Assembly: GCF_001613545.1 (NCBI RefSeq)
Contig: NZ_BDCO01000002.1
Coordinates: 1,550,001-1,614,000 of the forward strand
Source of the DNA: Terrimicrobium sacchariphilum
GTDB lineage: Bacteria > Verrucomicrobiota > Verrucomicrobiia > Chthoniobacterales > Terrimicrobiaceae
Length of the DNA: 64,000 nucleotides
Direction: 5' to 3'
This document shows positions 49,706 to 58,810 of the stretch, piece after piece. Under the pieces are notes generated by a model, which did no database searches, was not told the origin of the DNA, and saw nothing but the letters and a program-made list of their open reading frames with translations. Within the stretch, counting starts at the first letter, position 1. Every line of letters begins with the position of its first letter. The position numbers and the translations under genes are program-made.

Positions 49706-50259
49706 AGGCGAGGACGTTTCTCACGGCAGCGCTTCTCGCCCTCCTGGCGGGATGCGCGGGCGATACGCACCACCGCATCCTGATCAGTGCGGCCGATCAG
49801 CGCATGGTGGTCTTCCGCGATGACGAAAAAATCGCCGAGTACCCGGTGTCGACCTCCAAGTATGGCCTCGGCAGTCGACCGAACAGCAATGCGACCCCGG
49901 TAGGGCTTTTCCGCATCAAGAAGAAGATCGGCGAGGGAGCGCCCGCTGGAGCGGTCTTCAAATCGCGACGCGCGACAGGGGAGATCATTGCGATCGATGC
50001 TCCTGGGCGCGACCCCATCGTCACGCGTATCCTGTGGCTTGATGGGTTGGAACCCGGCAATAGAAACTCCTTCGACAGGCTCATCTACATTCATGGAACG
50101 CCGGAGGAACGCAACATCGGCTTCCCGGCCAGCTATGGCTGTATTCGGATGAAGTCCGTCGACGTAATCTCCCTGTACGAGACGGTCGGCACCGGGGCAA
50201 AAGTCCTGATTATCCCGGGATCGATTCCCCCGCAGTTCCGCTCGCAAACAAATCTGTAA
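49702..50259 (+). CDS. L,D-transpeptidase (YkuD) lipoprotein
   Basis: The 185-residue protein starts with a lipoprotein signal (LLALLAGC, Cys at about 18), followed by one YkuD domain. YIHGTPEERNIGFPASYGCIRM is centred on the catalytic HGTxE...SxGCIRM signature, with the nucleophile Cys at about 152. It makes 3-3 peptidoglycan cross-links or attaches proteins to the wall. It overlaps the GT2 gene (GTGA), so the start codon is GTG and the two products may act in one envelope process. Confidence 0.9.
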   Translation: MKARTFLTAALLALLAGCAGDTHHRILISAADQRMVVFRDDEKIAEYPVSTSKYGLGSRPNSNATPVGLFRIKKKIGEGAPAGAVFKSRRATGEIIAIDAPGRDPIVTRILWLDGLEPGNRNSFDRLIYIHGTPEERNIGFPASYGCIRMKSVDVISLYETVGTGAKVLIIPGSIPPQFRSQTNL

Positions 50260-50266
50260 ATAATTC

Positions 50267-50294
50267 TTGCGGATTTCGGGGCGGCCTGTACCTT
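50267..50294 (+). promoter_or_regulatory. Candidate promoter for the initiator tRNA
   Basis: TTGCGG (50267-50272) is followed after 16 bases by TACCTT (50289-50294), about 14 bases before the tRNA 5' end. The match is moderate. Confidence 0.35.
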
Positions 50295-50307
50295 GAAACA
50301 TCCTTAC

Positions 50308-50384
<77 letters not shown>

Positions 50385-50390
50385 ATTTCA

Positions 50391-50431
50391 ACGCCTTGCG
50401 AGTCAATGACTCGCAAGGCGTTTTTGTTTTT
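50391..50431 (+). terminator. Rho-independent terminator after tRNA-fMet
   Basis: ACGCCTTGCGAGT and ACTCGCAAGGCGT form a perfect 13-bp stem with a CAATG loop, followed by TTTTTGTTTTT. Confidence 0.95.
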
Positions 50432-50818
50432 GGTGGAAAAATGGGTTGGGGGCCAACGTGAACAGAAAGCCCGAAAAACGTGAATAAAACACGGTCCTGG
50501 CGGAGTCGGGTTATTCGATCATGGGCATTGCGCGGCATGTCGGGTCGGCGTGTCAGAGTGCCGATGAGCACCACGGGTAATACGCCAACGTGGTGAGAAA
50601 TCCGGAGGGGGGCGCTTCAGTCCTGTTGTGGAACTCTGCGTTCCGAAGGCGAGAATCTCGGAAACTCCAACTATTTGGGCGGCGGAATAGTAACCACGCG
50701 CCTCCTTCCCAACATATCACCGCATCCGCGGTCGCCAGGATCTGGACTCGGCCGGCTTTCCAGGGCCGTGACCGAGTCTGCCGGTTGGGGCATTTATCTG
50801 GCGCGCGACAGGGCTGGG
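50432..50818. other. Gene-free stretch of about 390 bases with a dyad
   Basis: Nothing with coding character stands out here. The only structure noticed is an interrupted hairpin at 50745-50778, GACTCGG...CCGAGTC with CGGC/GCCG nested inside, and two copies of CCAACGTG (near 50454 and 50588). The stretch lies between the tRNA terminator and the 3' end of the next, opposite-strand gene. tRNA genes are common integration sites, but no integrase or direct repeat of the tRNA end is seen. Confidence 0.3.
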
Positions 50819-51535
50819 CTACGCGGTTTCTTCCGTCACTTCACCCATATCGTTGACCTTGGCGTTCTGTTCGGACGCGGCGGCCGGGATCAGACGGAGG
50901 ACGGTGATCGTCTCGGGTGTTTTGTAGACGCGCTTCATCCCGCTTTCAGCGAGTGCTGCGGCCGGGACGTTGGCAATGAAGTCGGCGAAGGTTCGCTCAC
51001 CGGCATCCTTGAGCACCTTGTATCCGGCCTTGGTGGCCCAGAATTCCTCCTCGATCGAGGATAGCGAGCGTGCAGCCTCCGTGGCGGCAAAGTCTTCGCG
51101 GCGGGCGAGGAACCACACATTCTCGGGATCTTCCGGCAGCGAAACGGGGAAGGGTACCATTGGCACCTTGGCTTCTTCTTCCTCGAGTTGGTCGGCGGGG
51201 ATGATGCGCACCTTGTTGCTCAGCACCTGCTCGGGCAATTGGATCTCGACTGCCACGGCCTTGCCGTCCTCCTCGGGGATGATCTCGATGCTGGCCTCGG
51301 TGAAGTTCGTCGCGAGCTGGCTCTTCAACTCTTCCACAGTCGCGGGTTCCGTGTCGGGAATCGATCCCTCCTCGCAGAAATTCTCAAACGACTGGACGTG
51401 ATTGCGCAACTGGACCTCCCGCGAGATGCGGTTGTAGATCGCATCCGCCAGTTTCGAGTCCTTCGTCTCCTGCGGAAGCACCTTCAGCAGCAGGGACAAG
51501 AACTCCTTTTCGGACATGCTTTTCACTTTTTTCAT
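50819..51535 (-). CDS. Acidic hypothetical protein
   Basis: The 238-residue protein is rich in Glu, Ala and Pro and begins with a helical part (SEKEFLSLLLKVLPQETKDSKLADAIYNRISREV), shown by its Leu/Lys pattern, then a beta-rich middle (KAVAVEIQLPEQ, NKVRIIPADQ) and ends in an acidic tail. No signal peptide or membrane helix is visible, so it is likely cytoplasmic. No family was recognised. A second start 6 codons in (MSEKEF) is possible; AAAGTG-type purines precede the first. Confidence 0.6.
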   Translation of the reverse strand: MKKVKSMSEKEFLSLLLKVLPQETKDSKLADAIYNRISREVQLRNHVQSFENFCEEGSIPDTEPATVEELKSQLATNFTEASIEIIPEEDGKAVAVEIQLPEQVLSNKVRIIPADQLEEEEAKVPMVPFPVSLPEDPENVWFLARREDFAATEAARSLSSIEEEFWATKAGYKVLKDAGERTFADFIANVPAAALAESGMKRVYKTPETITVLRLIPAAASEQNAKVNDMGEVTEETA

Positions 51536-51743
51536 ACGGCAAAAAAACGGGCGGTTCTTTTCGCCGTTTTCGCCTGCTTCTGCCAGCGCATTTTCCGTTT
51601 TCTTTTTGATGCTTTGGCTTGAGGGGGCCTCGTGTGGCCTGGCGGCGGTTCACCAAAAATCCGGAGCTTCGGTACGATAGTTAGAGCATTTCGGAATTGG
51701 GGATTTCTGCTTCTCTGTGGTTTCCATTCAGAACTTCCGAAAC

Positions 51744-52568
51744 ATGAGGATTTTCCACATTTGCAGATTCGTCATTCATGCTGCGATGGTCGGCTCTTGC
51801 GTATTCTTCCCTGCTCAGGCTGGGGCCGAGTTGAGTTCGCCTGAGTACCTTTCTCTCGATGGTACGGCGGTAGCCTCGGGAAACGTTTTGGATGGTGAGA
51901 GTATCAAGACCATTGCCTCGCCTGTCTTGCGGATATATCGCACACAGAGCACGCCGCCCCGGGGGACCGTGCTCTTGTTCCCGGGAGGTGGATACCGGTT
52001 ACTTGCCATGAAATGGGAGGGCGAGAAGACTGCAGACGCATTAATGCAAAAGGGCTTCGATGTTGTCATCCTCGAGTATCATGTACTGGACAATCCAGAT
52101 GTCGCTGCCCTCCCGGAAAGCGGCCGGATGGAGAAGACCCGGGAACTGGCTTTGGAGGATGCCTTGAAGGCCTATCGATTGCTCCGCACTCGTGGCCCAG
52201 AATGGAACCTCCATATGGATCGCCTCGCGGTGATGGGATATTCTGCAGGCGGGCATCTTGCCGCTCGCCTGGCTCAGCATTTGACTCCGGCGGAGTTGCC
52301 ATCGGACCTCGTCCTGATTTATCCCGCCTACCTCGACAAACCGCTACGGAGTGGAGGCGGTCGCGAGGTAGTTCCTCCCGAGAAGACGGGGCGGCTGTAT
52401 GTATTGTTTGGCGATCAGGACAACGCGGGTTGGATCAGGGGTTGTCAGGATTATGTTGCGGATTGGGAGCGTGCGGGTGGCAAGGCGACCGTGGTTTTCC
52501 TTCCCGGTCTTGGGCACGGATTTGGTGCCTCCAAAATCGAGGCTCTGAACGATTTCTTCCGCCCTTGA
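51744..52568 (+). CDS. Secreted alpha/beta hydrolase, esterase-like
   Basis: The 274-residue protein has a signal peptide (MRIFHICRFVIHAAMVG ... QAGA) and an alpha/beta hydrolase domain. LLFPGGGYRLLA forms the oxyanion region, GYSAGGHLAA holds the nucleophile Ser, FGDQDNAG the acid and LGHGFGAS the catalytic His. This combination fits the BD-FAE/acetyl xylan or feruloyl-type esterases of polysaccharide degradation. It precedes GH35 and GH78 genes on the same strand. Confidence 0.83.
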   Translation: MRIFHICRFVIHAAMVGSCVFFPAQAGAELSSPEYLSLDGTAVASGNVLDGESIKTIASPVLRIYRTQSTPPRGTVLLFPGGGYRLLAMKWEGEKTADALMQKGFDVVILEYHVLDNPDVAALPESGRMEKTRELALEDALKAYRLLRTRGPEWNLHMDRLAVMGYSAGGHLAARLAQHLTPAELPSDLVLIYPAYLDKPLRSGGGREVVPPEKTGRLYVLFGDQDNAGWIRGCQDYVADWERAGGKATVVFLPGLGHGFGASKIEALNDFFRP

Positions 52569-52632
52569 TCGCAGTTTTGCTGTGTTCTTGCGACTGGGTT
52601 GGGAAAAGTAGAGTTGTGTTGTTTTGTTTGTT

Positions 52633-52663
52633 ATATCGATATTTTCTCTTTACCTAAAGAGAA
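52633..52663. promoter_or_regulatory. Pair of perfect palindromes upstream of GH35
   Basis: ATATCGATAT (52633-52642) is a 10-bp palindrome and TTCTCTTTA (52644-52652) with TAAAGAGAA (52655-52663) is a perfect 9-bp inverted repeat around CC. They sit in an AT-rich spot in an otherwise GC-rich 304-base gap, 75 bases after the hydrolase stop and 210 before the GH35 start. Either could be an operator or, for the second, a terminator without a strong T run. Confidence 0.45.
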
Positions 52664-52872
52664 TTTCAGCGACATTGCAGACGCCCGGCAGTCATCGACT
52701 GAACCCGGGAATCTCCCTCTGGTATGAACCTGTGCAATGTCTTGAGCGCCATTGATGATCGGATGATCTCCGGTGTCTGCCCAGTCGCAGGGGTTCTCTC
52801 ATCTGCAAGCAGTCGTGGCCGGTTCGCCAGATGCCGACCCGGCTTGAGCCTTCTTTTTTTCGTCCTGCGTCC

Positions 52873-55197
52873 ATGAAATCGAAAATCCTCAGTCTTTTTC
52901 TCGCCTTGAGCCTGAACCAAGCTTCCGCTGCAGAGGCAAAGCACACGTTCGAAATCGGGAAGGACGCCTTCCTGCTTGATGGGAATCCAATCGTGATTCG
53001 CTGCGGCGAGCTTCACTCTGCGCGAGTGCCGAGAGAGTATTGGCAGGATCGCCTTCGTCGCATGCGGGCCATGGGCATGAATGCCGTCTGCGCCTATCTG
53101 TTTTGGAATTTCCACGAATGGGAGGAGGGTAAATACGACTGGAAAGGGCAGGCGGACGTTGCGGAGTTTTGCCGTCTCGCCCAGGCGGAAGGGCTGCTGG
53201 TTGTTCTGCGTCCGGGGCCGTATGCCTGCGCGGAGTGGGAGATGGGAGGGCTGCCGTGGTGGCTGCTGAAGGACAAGGATATCGAACTCCGGACACGTGA
53301 TCCGAAATTCCTGGAAGCCAGCAAGTCGTGGATTAAGGAAGTGGGCCGTGAACTCGGGCCGCTTCAGGTGACGAAAGGCGGCCCCATCGTCATGGTGCAG
53401 GTGGAGAACGAATATGGCTTCTACGGAGACGACAAGGAGTACATGACGGAACTGGCCCGGGCGACTCGGGAGGCGGGCTTTGATGTGCCTCTTTTTGCCT
53501 GCAACCCCCGGGTAAAAATCGATGTCGCTCGCATCCCCGAGCTGTTTCCGGTGGTTAATTTTGGAAGTGACCCGGAAGGAGCATTCAAGGCCCTGCGCGA
53601 GGTGCTGCCCGAGGGACCGTTGATGTGTGGGGAGTTTTATCCCGGGTGGTTCGACACATGGGGTTACCCGCATCATCTCGGCAACACCAAGGGATACCTC
53701 TCCGATCTGGAGTACATGCTGAAAAACAAGGGCTCGTTCAGCATCTACATGGCCCACGGCGGAACAAGCTTCGGCCTGTGGGCCGGGGCCGATGGGCCGT
53801 TCAAGCCCGATACGAGCAGCTACGACTACGATGCTCCGATCAGCGAGGCGGGATGGATCGGCGAAAAGTTCCAGAAGACGCGCGAGCTTATGTCGCGATA
53901 CCTGGAGGCAGGCGAGAAATTGCCTGATGCACCGGCGAATCTCCCGGTGATGTCCGTGCCTGAGTTTTCGCTCGAGCAGAGCGCCGCGATTTTTGAGAAC
54001 CTGCCCACGCCTGTGGCCGATCGGCAGGTGCAAAACATGGAGATGTACGACCAGGGACGGGGAATGATCCTTTATCGCACGACGATTCCGGCCGGTCCCG
54101 AGGCTATGTTGAATACCAGTCCCGTGCATGACTTTGGCTGGGTCTTCGTGGATGGCCGGCAGATCGGCATCCTCGACCGCCGCCGGGCCAGCAGCAAGGT
54201 GACCATCCCCGCCCGCACCGAACCCCAGACGCTCGACCTTCTGGTCGAGGCGATGGGAAGGGTGAATTTCGGCCGTGGCGTCCACGATCGCAAGGGACTC
54301 AATGGAGAGATTTCGCTCGTCCCCAAAAAGGGCGACAAGGTGGTGCTCGAAAACTGGCAGGTCTTCAATATGGATCTCGGTGAGAAAATGCTCGCTGGAC
54401 TCCAGTGGAAAAAGGGCAAGGCGATGGGGCCGGCCTTTTGGCGGGGAACTTTTCAGGTCGGAAAAACGGACGACACTTTCCTCGATGTGTCCTCCTGGGG
54501 CAAAGGTGTGGTCTGGATTAACGGGCATTGCCTTGGGCGATTCTGGGCCATCGGACCGACGCAAACCATGTACGTCCCCGGGCCCTGGCTAAAAAAGGGC
54601 GAGAACGAAGTAATCGTGCTCGACCTGATCGGGCCGGAGAGGCCCGTGCTGTCGGGCCTGGAGAAGCCGATCCTCGACAAGCTGCATCCCGAAAAGGACT
54701 TCAACAAACCGTCGCTCCTGTCCAAGGGCAAACTGCTGCTCGACGGGCTGACGCCCCAGTGGGAAGCCACCTTTGAGAACAAGGACGAGGCGCAAACAGT
54801 GCGTTTTGGCAAGACGCTGGAGGGGCGGCAACTCGCCCTGGAGATGCTGAACTCCCAGGATGGCGGGCCATTTGCCGTGATATCGGAACTCGATCTGCTC
54901 GATGAGCATGGCAAACCGCTGCCGCAAGCGAACTGGCGCATTGTTTACGCAGACAGCGAGGAGCTTTCTGCCGAGGACGGTTCAGCCGCCAATACCATCA
55001 ATGGCCAGGTATCCGACTTTTGGCACACGGCATGGAGCGCCACCAAGGCGCCCTATCCCCATCGGCTGATTCTCGACCTCGGGGTGCAAACGCGCATTGG
55101 AGGCATCCGCTACACTCCCCGCCCCGGAATGAAGCAGGTCGGCCGTCTCAAGGACTATCGTATTTATGTCGGCGACACGCTTGTCGAAACTCCCTAG
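52873..55197 (+). CDS. GH35 beta-galactosidase with F5/8-type domain
   Basis: The 774-residue secreted enzyme has a signal peptide (MKSKILSLFLALSLNQASA), a GH35 TIM barrel (about 25-340), beta-sandwich domains, and a C-terminal discoidin/F5/8-type binding domain (about 650-770). MVQVENEYGFYG contains the acid/base Glu and CGEFYPGWFDTWG the nucleophile Glu. It removes terminal galactose from plant or other glycans. The start at 52873 gives the signal peptide. The GH78-like gene follows 3 bases later. Confidence 0.93.
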   Translation: MKSKILSLFLALSLNQASAAEAKHTFEIGKDAFLLDGNPIVIRCGELHSARVPREYWQDRLRRMRAMGMNAVCAYLFWNFHEWEEGKYDWKGQADVAEFCRLAQAEGLLVVLRPGPYACAEWEMGGLPWWLLKDKDIELRTRDPKFLEASKSWIKEVGRELGPLQVTKGGPIVMVQVENEYGFYGDDKEYMTELARATREAGFDVPLFACNPRVKIDVARIPELFPVVNFGSDPEGAFKALREVLPEGPLMCGEFYPGWFDTWGYPHHLGNTKGYLSDLEYMLKNKGSFSIYMAHGGTSFGLWAGADGPFKPDTSSYDYDAPISEAGWIGEKFQKTRELMSRYLEAGEKLPDAPANLPVMSVPEFSLEQSAAIFENLPTPVADRQVQNMEMYDQGRGMILYRTTIPAGPEAMLNTSPVHDFGWVFVDGRQIGILDRRRASSKVTIPARTEPQTLDLLVEAMGRVNFGRGVHDRKGLNGEISLVPKKGDKVVLENWQVFNMDLGEKMLAGLQWKKGKAMGPAFWRGTFQVGKTDDTFLDVSSWGKGVVWINGHCLGRFWAIGPTQTMYVPGPWLKKGENEVIVLDLIGPERPVLSGLEKPILDKLHPEKDFNKPSLLSKGKLLLDGLTPQWEATFENKDEAQTVRFGKTLEGRQLALEMLNSQDGGPFAVISELDLLDEHGKPLPQANWRIVYADSEELSAEDGSAANTINGQVSDFWHTAWSATKAPYPHRLILDLGVQTRIGGIRYTPRPGMKQVGRLKDYRIYVGDTLVETP

Positions 55198-55200
55198 CCG

Positions 55201-57420
55201 GTGAAGGGTGGTCTACTGCGGAAAATACGAGCGTCTGTGCTCGTGGGGATCCTCGCAGCCTTTGTGCCGGTCCTCTTTGCCACTCCGGCTGCGCAGTGGA
55301 TCTGGGCGGATGGCGGCCCGGGGGTGAATGAATGGCTGATCTTCCGGCGAAAGTTCAGCCTGCCTCAGGTATCCCCTGGTGCCACTCTACGCATCGCTGC
55401 CGCCGACAAATACTGGCTGTGGCTCAATGGCCGTCTCATCATTCGTGAGGGTGGCTTGAAAAGTGGCCCGACCCCGACGGGTTGGTATGTCGACGAAGTG
55501 GATGTCTCCAGAGCGTTGCAAAAGGGGGACAATCAGATCGCCATTCTAGTCTGGCACTATGGACGTCCCGGTGCATCGCATCGCAATACGCCTCAGGGTG
55601 CTCTGTACGTTTCTCTTGAGGATGGGACAGCCAAGGTCATTTCGGATGCCGGTTGGAAGGTAATACGCCATCCGGCGTTTGGACAGGCGGGTGGGGGATT
55701 TTCGGTGACTCTTCCCGAGCAGGCGGTGGAGTTTGACGCCCGCAGAGATCCTGAAGGTTGGACCGACCCACAGTTCGACGACAGAAGCTGGAATGCCGCG
55801 ACTTTGCTCGGGCCTCCTCCCGTACAGCCCTGGGGGCGGCTGGTGTCCCGGCCCATCCCGCAATGGCGCGACGGCGAGATCTCGCCGTACATTAATCCTG
55901 GCGAGCTGTCCCTCCCGAGGACAGGGCCGGCTGAACTGATCGGTCGACTTCCCTTCAACATGCAGGTCCATCCATGGATCGAGCTTGATGCCCAGCCGGG
56001 ACGCGAGGTCTTGATCCAGGTCGAGCGAGACAAGAAGGAGACCCGCTACGTCACCAGGGCAGGAAGACAGGAATTTGAGGTGCCGACATGGGGTAACGGC
56101 CATTTCGTCAAGTACACCATTCCCGAAGGAGTCCAGGTTCTGCGCATTGGCTATCGTCCGACGGGTTATGATAGCGAGATCGTCGGGAGGTTTTCTTCCT
56201 CGGATGCTGGTCTCGATCTCCTCTGGTCCAAGGCCGTTCGCACAGCCTATCTGTGCATGCGCGATACCTTCATGGACTGCCCGGATCGTGAGCGCTCTTC
56301 CTGGCCTGGAGATGCCGCGAATATCATGGAGATCACCTTGCGCGGCCTGGATCGCAAGAGTGACCTGATGATTGCCAAAACATTCAGGGAATTCGCCGGC
56401 TGGGCTTCACCGAAAGGGAATCTCTGGGGCGCGGTGCCGACGAGTCGCTTCCCCGGCAGTTTCCGGGAGTTCCCTTCCCAGTCGCTTTTGCTCATCGGGT
56501 TCGGTCTGCCCGCATACTGGAACTCATCTGCCGATAGAGAGTTCCTAAAGTCCTTCTATCCCGCGATGAGGCGATATCTGCTCGATCTCTACGCTGTTAA
56601 GGATGGCATCGTGCAGCATCGTGGGCCGATGGACACTCAATGGGGACCGGGCGTACAAAGTTGGTACGATTGGGGGGACAACGTGGATATCGAACCTCTC
56701 GATCAAGTGCTTTATTACAAGGCCCTGGAAGCACTGAGAGACAGCGCGGCAGCTCTCGGGTATTCCGAGGATGTGCTATCCTGCGACAGGCTGCGAGCGC
56801 AAATGCGTGACGCCTTCGATCGCCGATATTGGTCCGACGCGCAGAAGGCTTACATGACCCCTCAACGTGCCGGTGCACCTGATGATCGCGTCCAGGCCCT
56901 CGCCATTGTCACCGGTATCGCACCCCCGGAGCGTTGGGGGAGCCTTGCCGACTTCCTGGAGAACAATGCCCGCTGCAGTATCTACATGGAGCGGTTTCCG
57001 TTGCAGGCTCTGGTCGAGGCTGGTCGACCGGATAGTGCATTGACCCGTCTGAAAAGGCGCTGGTCGGCGGAGATTGCCTCCGACTATTCGACACTTCCGG
57101 AGAAATTCGGTGAGCGTTCCAATCATGCCTGGGGAGGGGCCGCGATCGTCGTGCTGGCAGAGCGAGCGATGGGCATTTCCATCTTGGAACCTGGATACCG
57201 GCGTGTGAGATTTGACCCGCCTCCGACCGGTCTTGAGTTTGCCGATTATTCCCTTCCCACGATCCATGGGATATTGAAACTCGCCTTTCGTCGAGGGACG
57301 GAAAGCGTCTCCATTCAACTTGAGATTCCCGAGGGAATCATCGTCGAGGTTCCTGATGGGAATTCCATCCGGCGTTTTGGAAAGGGTTCTTGGAAAGAGA
57401 CTCTCCCCATGGCGCGTTAA
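55201..57420 (+). CDS. GH78 alpha-L-rhamnosidase-like glycoside hydrolase
   Basis: The 739-residue protein has a signal peptide (hydrophobic 10-28, cut near ATPA), N-terminal beta-sandwich domains (AQWIWADGG, YWLWLNGRLI) and an (alpha/alpha)6 barrel with MDCPDRERSSWPGDA, the hallmark stretch with acidic catalytic residues. The end, GYRRVRFDPPPTGLEFA, is typical of the C-terminal sandwich domain. It should release L-rhamnose or a related sugar from plant polysaccharide. The start is GTG, 3 bases after the GH35 stop, so the two genes form one unit. Confidence 0.85.
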   Translation: MKGGLLRKIRASVLVGILAAFVPVLFATPAAQWIWADGGPGVNEWLIFRRKFSLPQVSPGATLRIAAADKYWLWLNGRLIIREGGLKSGPTPTGWYVDEVDVSRALQKGDNQIAILVWHYGRPGASHRNTPQGALYVSLEDGTAKVISDAGWKVIRHPAFGQAGGGFSVTLPEQAVEFDARRDPEGWTDPQFDDRSWNAATLLGPPPVQPWGRLVSRPIPQWRDGEISPYINPGELSLPRTGPAELIGRLPFNMQVHPWIELDAQPGREVLIQVERDKKETRYVTRAGRQEFEVPTWGNGHFVKYTIPEGVQVLRIGYRPTGYDSEIVGRFSSSDAGLDLLWSKAVRTAYLCMRDTFMDCPDRERSSWPGDAANIMEITLRGLDRKSDLMIAKTFREFAGWASPKGNLWGAVPTSRFPGSFREFPSQSLLLIGFGLPAYWNSSADREFLKSFYPAMRRYLLDLYAVKDGIVQHRGPMDTQWGPGVQSWYDWGDNVDIEPLDQVLYYKALEALRDSAAALGYSEDVLSCDRLRAQMRDAFDRRYWSDAQKAYMTPQRAGAPDDRVQALAIVTGIAPPERWGSLADFLENNARCSIYMERFPLQALVEAGRPDSALTRLKRRWSAEIASDYSTLPEKFGERSNHAWGGAAIVVLAERAMGISILEPGYRRVRFDPPPTGLEFADYSLPTIHGILKLAFRRGTESVSIQLEIPEGIIVEVPDGNSIRRFGKGSWKETLPMAR

Positions 57421-57449
57421 GCTCCAGGGAAGGGCTCCCTACAGGAGGT

Positions 57450-57477
57450 TTGACTCCCGAAAACGAGGGTCTATGCT
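57450..57477 (+). promoter_or_regulatory. Candidate promoter for the alg44/alg8-like pair
   Basis: TTGACT (57450-57455) and TATGCT (57472-57477) are 16 bases apart, both 5 and 4 of 6 consensus positions respectively, and lie 59 bases before the PilZ gene start. Confidence 0.5.
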
Positions 57478-57535
57478 ATCGGTTGCCTGGGGCGAGGGGA
57501 TCTGCTAGTGGCTCTTCGTCGCGGCAAAGCGACCA

Positions 57536-58807
57536 ATGAACATCCAGGCGGAACCCAACTGTGCACGCAAGTATCGGCGTCTGACCTCGCCGATGACGGT
57601 GAGTATCGGTGGGAAAGTTCTGCCCGTGAAGAACTGGTCACCAGGCGGCATGCTGGTGGAGGCCGATCCGGATATCCTGCGCCGCGATGTGATCGAGGCG
57701 GGCGAGCTTCTTGTTCCCTGCACGGATGGCATTTACATGCTGCCGGTGCAGATCCAGCCCGTTCGCTGGCAGGGCAAGGACTGCGGTTGCCAGTTCGTGG
57801 ATATGCCGCCGAGAGAGCGGGGGATCCTTCATTTTTTCGCCGATACGGTAATGAGAGGCGAGCCGGCTTCTGTCGACGATCTCGAAAAAGCGGGCAAAAT
57901 CACCGTCGCGACTGATCCTCCGCCGGAGTCGATTTTGGAACCCGATGCGCCAGCGAAAAATCGCTTTCGGCTGACTCCCTGGATGCGCCGGGGTCTCGTG
58001 GTGGCAGGCCTGCTGCTGGTGATGCTGGCGGTGTTGCTGATCTGGATGCCCGGTCTCTTTGAGGGATTGAAAGCGCGCGCTCTCTCTCGCTCGGACTTCG
58101 TTCTTGAAGCTCGCACCCGTCTTCTCACGGAGAAGGCAACCTTGAGCTCATTGGAAGAGCGAATCAGCAATGTCAATGAAGTGCTAGGCAGCGGAATGCG
58201 GGATGGCCAACGTCTGGCGAACCAGCAGATCCGTCTCCTCCAGGGCGGTCTCAAGCGTCTTGAGCAGGAGCGCGACGTGGTGGAAAAGCGCGTCGCCTTC
58301 ATGGAGGATGAAATCGGAAATGCCACCGCCAGCCGGTTTTTCCTGCCCAAGGCTTTTACAAATCCGAACTGGCTGCAACGTCCCGATCCGGCGCCGTTTC
58401 TGACGAAAATGCTGCAGGATCTCGGTTTTATCGACCAGTTGGGCAAGGAGAAGCCTGCGGAACTCGATAAGTACCTCATCGTCGCAGAGGCCCGCGTGAA
58501 GCAGGCCGAGACCTCGCTGGAATCCACTCGTGTCCGGCGGGAGACGCTGGAAAAAATGCTCAAACGCGTCGACGAAGCCGGCCCGAAGGCAGGCTTCCCT
58601 CAGAATCAGATCGATCTGATGCGCCGCGATGTCGCTCTGATGAAGTTGGAGGAGGACCGCCTGACAGAGACGCTGAAGGTTCTCAATGACAATGTGAACG
58701 CGGTTAAGAGCGGCAATCTGATTTACGAGTCCAAGCTGCTTCAGCGTTTCGACGCGGAGCCGACGCGTTCCCTCGGCACGACTCCAGAGAGCACGCTGCT
58801 CGACTGA
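57536..58807 (+). CDS. PilZ-domain membrane protein with periplasmic coiled coil (Alg44-like)
   Basis: The 423-residue protein has a cytoplasmic PilZ domain at about 8-105 with the two c-di-GMP motifs, RKYRR (11-15) and NWSPGG (33-38), a membrane helix at about 153-171, and a long periplasmic helical, probably coiled-coil region at 185-400. This is the Alg44 plan, but the HlyD-like beta domain of Pseudomonas Alg44 is not obvious. It likely activates the adjacent synthase when c-di-GMP is high. The synthase begins 3 bases after its stop. Confidence 0.82.
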   Translation: MNIQAEPNCARKYRRLTSPMTVSIGGKVLPVKNWSPGGMLVEADPDILRRDVIEAGELLVPCTDGIYMLPVQIQPVRWQGKDCGCQFVDMPPRERGILHFFADTVMRGEPASVDDLEKAGKITVATDPPPESILEPDAPAKNRFRLTPWMRRGLVVAGLLLVMLAVLLIWMPGLFEGLKARALSRSDFVLEARTRLLTEKATLSSLEERISNVNEVLGSGMRDGQRLANQQIRLLQGGLKRLEQERDVVEKRVAFMEDEIGNATASRFFLPKAFTNPNWLQRPDPAPFLTKMLQDLGFIDQLGKEKPAELDKYLIVAEARVKQAETSLESTRVRRETLEKMLKRVDEAGPKAGFPQNQIDLMRRDVALMKLEEDRLTETLKVLNDNVNAVKSGNLIYESKLLQRFDAEPTRSLGTTPESTLLD

Positions 58808-58810
58808 CAA

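Noticed and set aside
50590-50856. An 88-codon frame on the plus strand
   Set aside because: No coding character, no ribosome-binding site, and it overlaps the end of the opposite-strand gene.
52666-54564. A 632-codon open frame antisense to the GH35 gene
   Set aside because: The sense strand encodes a clear GH35 enzyme with catalytic residues; the antisense reading is low-complexity.
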